A DNA stretch of 41,258 nucleotides from Gammaproteobacteria bacterium. GTDB lineage: Bacteria > Pseudomonadota > Gammaproteobacteria > Pseudomonadales > Halieaceae. This document shows positions 34,101-41,258 of the stretch, one piece after another. Made by a program: the position numbers and the translations under genes. The stretch spans positions 1 to 41,258 of the forward strand of contig JAHEKX010000004.1 of the NCBI GenBank assembly GCA_024644535.1, in the 5' to 3' direction. Each line of letters opens with the position of its first letter. Position 1 is the stretch's first letter. The notes beneath the pieces are model-generated. The model ran no database searches. It was not told where the DNA came from and saw nothing but the letters and a program-made list of their open reading frames with translations.

Positions 34101-34865
34101 ATGACAGACGGACTCACAGGCAAAGTCGCCATCATTACCGGCGCAGGGCAAGGTATTGGCCAAGGCATCGCATTTTCACTGGCCAAACGCGGCGTTAAAG
34201 TCGTCGCTGTTGGGCGGACGCTTTCAAAGTGCGAAAACACTGCCGCGCAGATTAAAGAGCGCTTTGGTGAAGAGGCGCTGGCGATCGAGTGCGATATCAG
34301 CAATCTCGAGCAGCTTCCCGGCGTGGTAGAGCAAACCATTAGCCAATTCGAACGACTCGACATCTTGGTGAACAATGCTGTTAGCGCCACAATTAAACCG
34401 CTGGTCGCACTTGAGCTTGAAGAAATCAATCGCGCCATGGTGACAGGCCCAACGGCTACCCTATTGATGATGCAGGCGGCCTACCCCCACTTGAAGGCCA
34501 ACGGTGGCTCTATCGTGAACATGGCAAGCTCTGCAGCTAAACGCTGGGATATGAGCAACTACGGCCTGTATGCTGCCGAAAAAGAAGCTATTCGCGCGCT
34601 AACACGCACAGCCGCTAGCGAATGGGGTAAACACAATATTCGTGCTAATTGCATTTTACCGCACGCCAAATCACCCGCTCTTGCATGGTGGACAGAGAAC
34701 CGCCCTGAGGAAGCCGCCGCGTTTGTAAAAACCATCCCAATGGGGCGCATCGGTGAGTGTGAAGAAGACATCGGCGAGTTCGTTGCCATGCTTTGCTCAG
34801 ATCAGAGCCGTTATGTCAGCGGCCAAAGCATTGCTGTCGACGGCGGCCAGGCTTACATGGGCTAA
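34101..34865 (+). CDS. SDR, last gene of the ligase operon
   Basis: A 254-residue short-chain dehydrogenase. TGAGQGIG (13-20) binds NAD(P), Ser143/144, Tyr157 and Lys161 are catalytic, and the C-terminus RYVSGQSIAVDGGQA is standard. The usual NNAG reads NNAV (91-94), and the active-site stretch is YGLYAAEKEA, both slightly unusual. It closes the operon of ligase, TetR, two acyl-CoA dehydrogenases and EthD protein, so oxidation of a hydroxyacyl-CoA or ring hydroxyl is likely. The terminator follows about 60 bases on. Confidence 0.78.
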   Translation: MTDGLTGKVAIITGAGQGIGQGIAFSLAKRGVKVVAVGRTLSKCENTAAQIKERFGEEALAIECDISNLEQLPGVVEQTISQFERLDILVNNAVSATIKPLVALELEEINRAMVTGPTATLLMMQAAYPHLKANGGSIVNMASSAAKRWDMSNYGLYAAEKEAIRALTRTAASEWGKHNIRANCILPHAKSPALAWWTENRPEEAAAFVKTIPMGRIGECEEDIGEFVAMLCSDQSRYVSGQSIAVDGGQAYMG

Positions 34866-34922
34866 CAGCAGCTGGCAACCTCTAAGGGTAAGGCCCAAAA
34901 GCGCGCCTTACCTAAGACCAAC

Positions 34923-34958
34923 AAAAAAGCCACAACCCGCAAAAGTTGTGGCTTTTTT
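34923..34958. terminator. Bidirectional intrinsic terminator
   Basis: AAAAAAGCCACAAC (34923-34936) and GTTGTGGCTTTTTT (34945-34958) are perfect complements around an 8-base loop, giving an 8-bp GC-containing stem with T-runs in both directions. It separates the convergent SDR (plus) and Rieske (minus) transcripts. Confidence 0.9.
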
Positions 34959-35000
34959 AATTGAGCTGCCGCCCGATAAACGTTCGGGGCAGACTTAAGG

Positions 35001-36005
35001 TTACTCGACCAAGAACTGACCGTACCAGCGGCGGAACTTGGCGAAAGGCCCGTCACCATCGCACAATAGCGGACGCTCGTAATATTTTTTGCGATCCCAG
35101 ATAACAAGATCCTCTTCCATTTGCTGCTTGATATTCGCAATTAAAGCACGTCCCATTTTACCCTTAGGACCATCGACATCCTCGCGCTTTTGGTAAAAAG
35201 CATAGTGTGCTCTTGTGATTTCCGTCGTAACAGGACTAACGGTCGCCACTAGGATCGTCTCGATCAAGCCTTTAAAACGCACGACGCTCAGGCCTGGCCC
35301 CACGTTCTCGTTTTCGATTGAACCTTCAATTTCGCCACGAGGCGTGGGCTGGCGAGTTTTTAAAAAGCCACGGCGAGTATGAGCGTCAAAGCTCAACTCT
35401 TCGGCGTCGGGGATATCGTTGGTTCCGTGTACATACATAAAGTGCGCTGGATCAACCGCGTTTTCGCCCATCTCTTGCATGTGAGTACCAATTTGCCACT
35501 CGTGAATGAGAGGCTCGGCCCAGTCGTCAGGGTTTTCTGCAAGTTCGGCCACCAACTCGGGCTCGAACAGCGGCTCGACGTCTTGCGGGTGATACCAAAC
35601 AATAATTGAGCCGTTCATTTCGCGAACTCGCCAAGCCTTTAAGACTGCTTCGCCACGTGCAACTTTCGGTGGCATGTTCGTCGCGTACGGGATGTGCGTG
35701 CACTGACCCTCGCCGTTAAACTGCCATCCGTGAAAGGGGCAGGCAATGCTGTCACCAATGACCTTAGCACCTTTGCCCATCTGCTCACGAATACCGTAAC
35801 CCAGGTGAGCCCCCATGTGCGGACAATAGGCGTCCACCACTTTTGCAACGCCCGACTCGGTCCTAAAAATAACAAGGTCCTGCTCAAAATAGTGCACCGG
35901 CTTTGATTCACCGGGGCCAATATCTTTTGAAAAGGCAACATGGAACCAGCCGTAAGGCATGGGTAGCGGAATACCTACCGTACGTTTTTCGTTAGTGACA
36001 CTCAT
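35001..36005 (-). CDS. Rieske oxygenase, KshA/DAF36-like (2)
   Basis: A 334-residue Rieske oxygenase. Cluster ligands are Cys61/His63 (AYCPHMGAHLG) and Cys89/His92 (ACPFHGWQF). The iron site is Asn182, Asp185, His188 and His193 in ENAVDPAHFMYVHGT, with Asp299 in EEDLVIW. Its N-terminal domain YGWFHVAFSKDIGPGESKPV with IPYA after the cluster is typical of the KshA/DAF36 group that hydroxylates sterols and ketosteroids. It is cotranscribed with an SDR and controlled from a region shared with a TetR gene. It may be the true KshA or hydroxylate another position; reductase not seen. Confidence 0.75.
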   Translation of the reverse strand: MSVTNEKRTVGIPLPMPYGWFHVAFSKDIGPGESKPVHYFEQDLVIFRTESGVAKVVDAYCPHMGAHLGYGIREQMGKGAKVIGDSIACPFHGWQFNGEGQCTHIPYATNMPPKVARGEAVLKAWRVREMNGSIIVWYHPQDVEPLFEPELVAELAENPDDWAEPLIHEWQIGTHMQEMGENAVDPAHFMYVHGTNDIPDAEELSFDAHTRRGFLKTRQPTPRGEIEGSIENENVGPGLSVVRFKGLIETILVATVSPVTTEITRAHYAFYQKREDVDGPKGKMGRALIANIKQQMEEDLVIWDRKKYYERPLLCDGDGPFAKFRRWYGQFLVE

Positions 36006-36019
36006 ATGACTCTCCTTTC

Positions 36020-36778
36020 TTATTTAACGGCGCCGCCGCCGTCAACAGATAACAATTGACCTGTGATGAATGAGGCTCGGTCCGAGCACAAAAACACAAC
36101 CGCCTCAGCAATTTCATTGGGCTCACCAATACGACCCATAACAGCGGACCGTTTTAAACCCTCAGCAATTTTGGGCTGTTCTTCAAAATACTTTTCAACC
36201 CCAGGGGTGCGAATAACACCGGGGGATACCGCATTAATACGAATACCTTGAGCGCCATACTCGGCCGCAGAGCTTTTGGTGAGAATATTCACGCCACTCT
36301 TCGCCGCTGCATAGGCCGTATTATAGGGCTGGCCTTTTAAGGATGAGTTCGACGAAATATTGACGATACTGCCCTTGCCCGCCGCTAACATGACCTCGAG
36401 TTCGTACTTCATGCAAAGCCAAGTGTTGGTCAAACACATAGTCAGAGTATCGTCGAAGACTTTGCGCTCAAACTGATGAATCGGACCAGCGCCTCGGCTT
36501 AAAGCGGCACTGTTACACGCAATGTCCAGACCGCCGAACTCGGTAACTGCCGTATTTACCATCGCTTTTACCGCTTCTTCGTCGCTCACGTCAGCAATAG
36601 AAATCACCGCTTCGCCACCGGCCGCTTTAATTAACTGGACAGTTTCTTCGGCAGTCTCGGCGTTAAAGTCAGCCACAACCACCTTAGCGCCTTCACGCGC
36701 AAAGGCTTCGGCAATGGCGCGTCCAATACCACCACCAGCACCCGTCACCAGGCCAATTTTATTTTCGAGTAGACCCAT
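36020..36778 (-). CDS. SDR next to the second Rieske oxygenase
   Basis: A 252-residue short-chain dehydrogenase. TGAGGGIG is at 12-19, Ser142/143, Tyr156 and Lys160 are catalytic, and Asp37 after VVVA suggests NAD preference. NSAA replaces the usual NNAG at 89-92. It could oxidise a hydroxyl introduced by the Rieske enzyme encoded 14 bases downstream, or a steroid hydroxyl such as 3beta or 17beta; nothing in the sequence decides. It diverges from a TetR gene across a 113-base AT-rich promoter region. Confidence 0.78.
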   Translation of the reverse strand: MGLLENKIGLVTGAGGGIGRAIAEAFAREGAKVVVADFNAETAEETVQLIKAAGGEAVISIADVSDEEAVKAMVNTAVTEFGGLDIACNSAALSRGAGPIHQFERKVFDDTLTMCLTNTWLCMKYELEVMLAAGKGSIVNISSNSSLKGQPYNTAYAAAKSGVNILTKSSAAEYGAQGIRINAVSPGVIRTPGVEKYFEEQPKIAEGLKRSAVMGRIGEPNEIAEAVVFLCSDRASFITGQLLSVDGGGAVK

Positions 36779-36891
36779 AGTTCATTCCTGTTATTAACGA
36801 AAAACTTTACTCTGGTATAATTTTTAACCATAGTATATTTTTTTAAACACGATGCAATACCCGTAACGTAATACAAAGGGACGAATTTATA
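36779..36891. promoter_or_regulatory. Divergent promoter region with TetR-type half-sites
   Basis: An AT-rich region between the SDR (minus) and TetR (plus) genes. A plus-strand promoter can be read as TTAACG (36794-36799), 16 bases, TATAAT (36816-36821). TGGT and ACCA (36813-36830) form the outer edges of an 18-base imperfect palindrome covering the -10, a likely operator for the TetR protein. A TATACT on the minus strand nearby may serve the SDR-Rieske pair. Confidence 0.5.
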
Positions 36892-37500
36892 ATGGCACAC
36901 GCAGTTCAACTGCCCTTGCGTGAACGCAAAAAGCTTGACACTCGGCGCCGTATTTTCGACGTCGCTAGCCATTTATTCGTGGATTTTGGCGTACAAGACA
37001 CCACTATCGAGGCCATCGCTACAGCCGCGAACGTCTCGAGGCCCACCTTTTTTAATTACTTCTCAAGCAAACAACAAGTTCTGCGCGAACTTATGACACG
37101 TATGGACGAAGAATTCGTGTCTTACATCCTGCATTCTGTTTCGACGGGTGGCTCGACCGAAGAACGCTTACAGCTTTTAATGCAGCAATCTGGCCAACAC
37201 ATACAGCGCTGGCCCGAGATGACGAAACTGCTGCTAATAGAAGGTATGAGCGACCTCGGCTGCCCCACGGTAGAAACATCGAGAATGTCGATACTTAACG
37301 ATGCCATGGCCACCTTAGTACAGCAGGGACGGCGAGAAGGCGATATCGACACGAAATTCTCGATTGAGTTACAAGTACAAATTTTAGTGGGCGGTTACTT
37401 ATACGGTTTGTTGAACTGGCTGTCGGGAGACTTGAAAGCGCTAGACCAAACCTTGCAAGAAACTGCTTTATTTTTAGCCGAGGCCCTGGCGCCCCGATAA
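36892..37500 (+). CDS. TetR-family regulator of the hydroxysteroid genes
   Basis: A 202-residue TetR regulator. The helix-turn-helix lies at about 20-62 (TIEAIATAANVSRPTFFNYF), the FFNYFxxK ending being characteristic. The ligand domain is standard in size. Its gene leads two SDR genes, the 7alpha-HSDH-like and HsdA-like proteins, and diverges from an SDR-Rieske pair, so it probably controls both in response to a steroid. AAGGGA stands about 9 bases before the ATG. Confidence 0.85.
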   Translation: MAHAVQLPLRERKKLDTRRRIFDVASHLFVDFGVQDTTIEAIATAANVSRPTFFNYFSSKQQVLRELMTRMDEEFVSYILHSVSTGGSTEERLQLLMQQSGQHIQRWPEMTKLLLIEGMSDLGCPTVETSRMSILNDAMATLVQQGRREGDIDTKFSIELQVQILVGGYLYGLLNWLSGDLKALDQTLQETALFLAEALAPR

Positions 37501-37516
37501 GGAAACGAGTAAACCT

Positions 37517-38323
37517 ATGATATTAGATGCCTTCAAGTTAACGGGTAAAACCGCTTTAATCACTGGTGCAGGCAAGGGTATTGGCGAAGGCATAACGCTA
37601 GCCTTTGCCGAAATGGGTGCCAACGTGATTTGTGTGGCTCGCAGCCAAGACGACCTGGAGAAAGTAGCGACCAAAGCCCGCGAGTTTGGCGTCGAAGCCA
37701 CAGCAATTTCATGCGACGTCACCAAAGAAGAACAGCTTCAGGCCTTGGTCGACCAGGTGACCGAGCAGTACGGTAAGCTCGACATTCTAATCAACAACGC
37801 TGGAGCGCCCGGCAAAGGCTACGGCCCTATGACGGAAGTGACCAAGTCGCGTTTTGAACACACGCTCGGCATTAACTTAACTTCTGTATACGCGTTGACA
37901 CAATTATGCCTGCCCTTATTAAAAGCGGCAGAATCTGCGAGTATCGTGAACGTCAGTTCCGCATTAGCCTGGATGGTTGATCGCAACTTTGCGGCCTACG
38001 CCGCCGCCAAAGCCGGTGTTAACCAATTAACGCGCGTTATGGCCTACGAACTCGCACCCAATATTCGCGTCAACGGTATAGCACCCGGCGCTGTGGACAC
38101 GCCAGCCACCAATTTTATTAAGCAAAATGAAGCCATGCACAAAGCTACCACTCGCTGGATACCATTGAGCCGAATGGGCGACCCGCTAGATATCGCGCTT
38201 GGCGCCCTGTACCTAGCATCACCCGCCAGCGGTTTCATCACGGGCAAAATTATTGATATCGATGGCGGTATGGCCGCACTGCCGGGCAGCGCCATCGAAA
38301 CCACTTTGGCTATGAACCCCTAA
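37517..38323 (+). CDS. SDR resembling 7alpha-hydroxysteroid dehydrogenase
   Basis: A 268-residue short-chain dehydrogenase. TGAGKGIG (16-23), NNAG (93-96), Ser147/148, Tyr161 and Lys165 are present; the catalytic spacing equals E. coli 7alpha-HSDH (Ser146, Tyr159, Lys163). AYELAPNIRVNGIAPGAV matches its AFDLGEKNIRVNGIAPGAI, and MGDPLDIALGALYLASPASG follows its C-terminal pattern, as far as memory allows. A role on ring hydroxyls of bile-type steroids is supported by the neighbouring HsdA-like gene (17 bases downstream), but many SDRs share these features and regiospecificity is not readable. Confidence 0.7.
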   Translation: MILDAFKLTGKTALITGAGKGIGEGITLAFAEMGANVICVARSQDDLEKVATKAREFGVEATAISCDVTKEEQLQALVDQVTEQYGKLDILINNAGAPGKGYGPMTEVTKSRFEHTLGINLTSVYALTQLCLPLLKAAESASIVNVSSALAWMVDRNFAAYAAAKAGVNQLTRVMAYELAPNIRVNGIAPGAVDTPATNFIKQNEAMHKATTRWIPLSRMGDPLDIALGALYLASPASGFITGKIIDIDGGMAALPGSAIETTLAMNP

Positions 38324-38340
38324 CAATAAGGACTTAACCC

Positions 38341-39093
38341 ATGAAACATTATGCAATGACCGGCGGCGCCACCGGAATTGGCGCGGCAACTAAAGCCAAG
38401 CTCTTAGCTAATGGCAACAAAGTGACCGTGGTTGATATCAAAGACGCAGACATTATTGCCGATCTTGGAAACCCAGAATCTCGGGCTGAAGCTCTTAGCG
38501 CGCTGCAAGCTGCGGGACCCTTTGATGGCGTTATTACATGCGCTGGTGTGGCCTCGCACTTTCCCGATACCGCCGCCATTGTTTCGATTAACTATTACGG
38601 CACAGTAGAATTGCTGGAGGGTCTTAAAGACCATCTAAATCCCAAGGCACGAGTGGTTGCGATTTCCTCAAACTCGGCACCCATGTGCACCAACGAAGAG
38701 CTCGTCACTTCGATGTTGAACGGCGCTGAAACCGGTGCACGAGCCATCGCCGCCGAGTGCGACGGGCAAACCTGCTACGCAGGCAGTAAACAAGCTGTTG
38801 CGCGCTGGGTTAAGCACGTGGCACCAGAGTGGGCCCGATCGGGCGTGGGTATTAACGCTGTCGCACCCGGGTATATCGAAACGCCTATGACCAAGGCGGT
38901 AGCAGAAAGCGACAACTACGCAGACGCCATTAAGCAATTTCTGGCGTCAATCCCAATGCAACGCGCCGGACAACCCGAAGATATCGCTAACCTGATCGAC
39001 TTTTTGCTAAGCGATGCGGCAAGCTTTATCGGTGGTTCACTAATCTATTGTGATGGCGCGCATGACGCCATGTTCAGACCCGACGCCTACTAA
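38341..39093 (+). CDS. hsdA: 3alpha-Hydroxysteroid dehydrogenase (HsdA-like SDR)
   Basis: A 250-residue short-chain dehydrogenase that follows remembered HsdA of Comamonas testosteroni (257 residues) over its length. GGATGIGAATKAKLLANG, DIKDADIIADL, CAGVASHF, SINYYGTVELLEGL, CYAGSKQAV, and the end DAMFRPDAY correspond to HsdA segments ending DAVMRPTQF. Tyr146 and Lys150 with Ser109/110 form the active site. Reaction: NAD-dependent oxidation of a 3alpha-hydroxyl to the 3-ketone, the usual first attack on androsterone and bile acids. Last gene of the TetR-led operon. Confidence 0.85.
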   Translation: MKHYAMTGGATGIGAATKAKLLANGNKVTVVDIKDADIIADLGNPESRAEALSALQAAGPFDGVITCAGVASHFPDTAAIVSINYYGTVELLEGLKDHLNPKARVVAISSNSAPMCTNEELVTSMLNGAETGARAIAAECDGQTCYAGSKQAVARWVKHVAPEWARSGVGINAVAPGYIETPMTKAVAESDNYADAIKQFLASIPMQRAGQPEDIANLIDFLLSDAASFIGGSLIYCDGAHDAMFRPDAY

Positions 39094-39119
39094 GCGTTAA
39101 CATAAGTTATTAGCGTACA

Positions 39120-39148
39120 AGCCGCTTGTAACATACAAGCGGCTATTT
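39120..39148 (+). terminator. Hairpin terminator after hsdA
   Basis: AGCCGCTTGTA (39120-39130) and TACAAGCGGCT (39134-39144) are perfect 11-base complements with an ACA loop, followed by ATTT. The stem is very stable, although the T-run is short. It separates hsdA from the DUF3604 gene, whose start is 18 bases further on. Confidence 0.7.
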
Positions 39149-39161
39149 AGAGGATCTAACA

Positions 39162-41213
39162 ATGACAACATTACCTCTGCAACGGCAAGCTAGCTTAGCC
39201 TGCTTGAAACGTCTGGTATGGCTACCCTTCACACTTTGGTCTTTGGCGGCCAGCCCTTTATTGATAGCCACCGAAGATCGTACTTACACCGAAGAGCGAG
39301 AGGCTTGCGATCAGTACAGTGCCACTAAACGCCCCTTATTCGGTGACCTTCACATCCACAGCCGCTTGTCGTTTGACTCATACCTCTCAAGCCAGCGCAA
39401 CGGGCCCGACGAAGTTTACGAATACGCGAAAGGCTTACCGATTACCGTGCCCGGCGCCGATGGCGAACAAACGGTCATCGCGCAAATCGATCGCCCGCTA
39501 GATTTTGCTGCTTTGACAGATCACGGCGAGTTTTTGGGCCAAGTAGAAGCCTGCCAAAACCCCGACACAATGCTCGGTAAACTGTGGCCAATGTGTATGA
39601 TGTCTCGTTCACAAAATCTATGGGTACAGCTGCTCGCCGCGAGCTGGTGGACAAGTTTGGGGGGCCAAACCGAGTCGGAGCCCACCCCATCCTCCATTTG
39701 TTTATTTGAAGACTGCGACGCTAACCAAATCAACGTTTGGCAAGACGTGCAAACCGCTGCCGAGCGACACTACGATCGCTCCTCAAACTGCTCTTTCACC
39801 TCTTTTGTAGGCTATGAATACACCGACGCGATAAACCAAAACAATCTGCACCGGAATGTCATTTTTCGTAATGATAACGTAACCGACGCGCCCATTAGCG
39901 TTTACGAAACCAGAAAATCAGTGCTATCACTTTGGCAGCAACTTAACGATCAATGCATTAACGGCGACAAGGGATGCGACGTACTGGCCATTCCTCACAA
40001 CTCTAACTTGTCGGGCGGACTGATGTTCAAAGACCCAAAAACCCCCGAAGAGCTTAAACTGCGCCGTAGCATGGAACCGCTAGTCGAACTGGTTCAGCAC
40101 AAAGGCGCGTCTGAATGCCGCTACGACAGACTTACAGGCCGCGGGGTAGACACCACCGATGAGCTGTGCGATTTCGAGCAAATACCCAGTGACAACCTGC
40201 ACATGTTGGGAACGGTAGAGGGCGAAATGCGCTCGGAAAGTGGGCAAGAGGTGCTCATCGATGAGTTTGCACCACGAACGATGATTCGCAATGTGTTGAA
40301 AGATGGCGTCGCACTTAGATCTACGCTAGGCGCCAACCCCTTCCAGTTTGGCTTTATTGGCAGCACTGACACGCACAGCGCAACCGCTGGTGGCGCACAA
40401 GAACAAGGCTACGTTGGTCACTTAGGGCGCCGTGATTCTGAATACCGCAACGTGCAAGATCACTTTGTGTCAAACCCCGGTGGACACGCCGTGGTCTGGG
40501 CAGAGGAGAACTCACGCGATGCCATCTTTGAAGCCATGCGCCGTCGCGAAACCTACGCGACCTCGGGCACGCGTCCCACGGTACGCTTTTTTGGGGGCAA
40601 TTATCCCGCCGACGCATGTAAAGCCGTCAACCGCACGGAATTGGGTTACCAGCAGGGCGTGCCAATGGGTGGCGTTATCGAATCAAAAGGGCTCGGTGAA
40701 ACCGCACAATTTCTGGTTTATGCGCAAAAAGATGCCGGCACGCTTACCCATCCAGGCTACGACTTGCAGCGCATTCAAATCATAAAAGGCTGGGCCGACG
40801 CCGACGGCAAAACCCACGAGCAAGTCTTTGAAGTAGCCGGCAATCCTAACAACGGTGCCAGCGTAGACCCCAACTCCTGCGCCGCAGTCGGCACCGGTTA
40901 CAGCGAACTTTGCACTGTGTGGGAAGACCCTAACTTCGACCCCGAAGAAAACGCGTTTTACTATGCTCGGGTTGTAGAAAACCCCTCCTGCCGCTGGAGC
41001 ACATTACAATGCATGGATGCGGGCGTTAACCCCTTCTCTGATCAATGCCAAGAGCAGTCTTCAGCGGCATCGCAGAAGGCACGTGAACAACAAGGCGCCA
41101 CCGGCGAGGTTTACAAAAACTGCTGCCGCAGCGCAGAAAACGAGGCCTTTTACAGCCCCGTCATTCAAGAGCGAGCCTGGACTTCACCTATTTGGATTCA
41201 GTCCGCTCTTTAG
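39162..41213 (+). CDS. Exported DUF3604 protein (PHP-like metal site)
   Basis: A 683-residue protein with a basic N-terminus and a hydrophobic segment (about 18-36), hence a Sec signal or anchor and a periplasmic location. It then shows DUF3604 features: FGDLHIHSRLSFDS (Asp62, His64, His66), LTDHGEF (Asp120, His121, Glu123), IPHNSN (His279) and GSTDTHSAT (Asp403, His405). These resemble the metal ligands of PHP-family phosphoesterases, so a metallohydrolase role is plausible. About 20 cysteines suggest disulfides. Full-length and complete. Its substrate is unknown; DUF3604 genes recur near catabolic clusters of marine and soil proteobacteria. Confidence 0.8.
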   Translation: MTTLPLQRQASLACLKRLVWLPFTLWSLAASPLLIATEDRTYTEEREACDQYSATKRPLFGDLHIHSRLSFDSYLSSQRNGPDEVYEYAKGLPITVPGADGEQTVIAQIDRPLDFAALTDHGEFLGQVEACQNPDTMLGKLWPMCMMSRSQNLWVQLLAASWWTSLGGQTESEPTPSSICLFEDCDANQINVWQDVQTAAERHYDRSSNCSFTSFVGYEYTDAINQNNLHRNVIFRNDNVTDAPISVYETRKSVLSLWQQLNDQCINGDKGCDVLAIPHNSNLSGGLMFKDPKTPEELKLRRSMEPLVELVQHKGASECRYDRLTGRGVDTTDELCDFEQIPSDNLHMLGTVEGEMRSESGQEVLIDEFAPRTMIRNVLKDGVALRSTLGANPFQFGFIGSTDTHSATAGGAQEQGYVGHLGRRDSEYRNVQDHFVSNPGGHAVVWAEENSRDAIFEAMRRRETYATSGTRPTVRFFGGNYPADACKAVNRTELGYQQGVPMGGVIESKGLGETAQFLVYAQKDAGTLTHPGYDLQRIQIIKGWADADGKTHEQVFEVAGNPNNGASVDPNSCAAVGTGYSELCTVWEDPNFDPEENAFYYARVVENPSCRWSTLQCMDAGVNPFSDQCQEQSSAASQKAREQQGATGEVYKNCCRSAENEAFYSPVIQERAWTSPIWIQSAL

Positions 41214-41226
41214 CCAAGTGCAAGAA

Positions 41227-41250
41227 GACGGGGACTTCACCACCCCCGTC
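41227..41250 (+). terminator. Hairpin after the DUF3604 gene, near the window end
   Basis: GACGGGG (41227-41233) and CCCCGTC (41244-41250) form a perfect 7-bp GC-rich stem with a 10-base loop, 13 bases after the stop codon. Only eight more bases are available, without a T-run, so whether it is a true intrinsic terminator is open. Confidence 0.5.
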
Positions 41251-41258
41251 AACTTCCA

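Noticed and set aside
1-41258. CRISPR arrays, insertion sequences, prophage genes, rRNA
   Set aside because: No spaced direct repeats, transposase-like proteins, phage structural genes or rRNA segments were seen on either strand.

Overview
The window reads as part of the chromosome of an aerobic, probably marine, gammaproteobacterium that grows on steroids. The evidence is a tRNA-Pro very like E. coli proK, an Anbu-type protease gene, a LuxR-type regulator resembling TeiR of Comamonas, and almost wall-to-wall steroid catabolism genes. Assignment to a Spongiibacteraceae- or Halieaceae-like lineage is a guess from gene content; no taxonomic marker gene is present. All identifications come from reading motifs and from remembered family sequences, not from searches.

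Layout. (1) 1-3,860, flank: start of an Anbu peptidase gene, two NTF2/SnoaL-fold proteins around a sulfotransferase-family protein, a small lipoprotein, a RelE/StbE-type toxin-antitoxin pair with a perfect palindrome in front of it, and tRNA-Pro(CGG). (2) 3,946-16,373, minus strand: one long run (ipdA, ipdB, a crotonase, two acyl-CoA dehydrogenases, thiolase fadA6, an SDR, two more acyl-CoA dehydrogenases, ipdF) followed by a 3-ketosteroid dehydrogenase-like flavoprotein and a BaiE-like 7alpha-dehydratase homologue, ending in a hairpin terminator. (3) 16,486-25,170, plus strand: fadD3 and the A/B-ring meta-cleavage set hsaC, hsaA, hsaD, hsaE, hsaG, hsaF, then the TeiR-like regulator. (4) 25,219-28,532, minus strand: ipdC, echA20, a KshA-like Rieske oxygenase and a true ketosteroid isomerase. 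(5) 28,752-34,865, plus strand: acyl-CoA ligase, TetR regulator, an acyl-CoA dehydrogenase pair, an EthD-fold protein and an SDR, behind a 21-bp inverted repeat. (6) 35,001-36,778, minus strand: SDR plus a second Rieske oxygenase, divergent from (7) 36,892-39,093: TetR, a 7alpha-HSDH-like SDR and a 3alpha-HSD (HsdA-like). (8) An exported DUF3604 protein closes the window.

How it fits together (family knowledge plus inference). HsdA-, 7alpha-HSDH- and KSI-like enzymes and the BaiE-like dehydratase would handle ring hydroxyls and double bonds. KstD plus a KshA-type Rieske enzyme would open ring B. HsaA, C and D would hydroxylate and cleave ring A, and HsaE, F and G would take the small fragment to pyruvate and an acyl-CoA. 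FadD3, the FadE proteins, IpdF, EchA20, IpdC, IpdAB and FadA6 would degrade the C/D-ring propionate (HIP). The 3alpha-HSD, 7alpha-HSDH-like and 7alpha-dehydratase-like genes together suggest that bile-salt-type 3alpha,7alpha-hydroxysteroids are among the substrates. No KshB or HsaB reductase gene is visible in the window.
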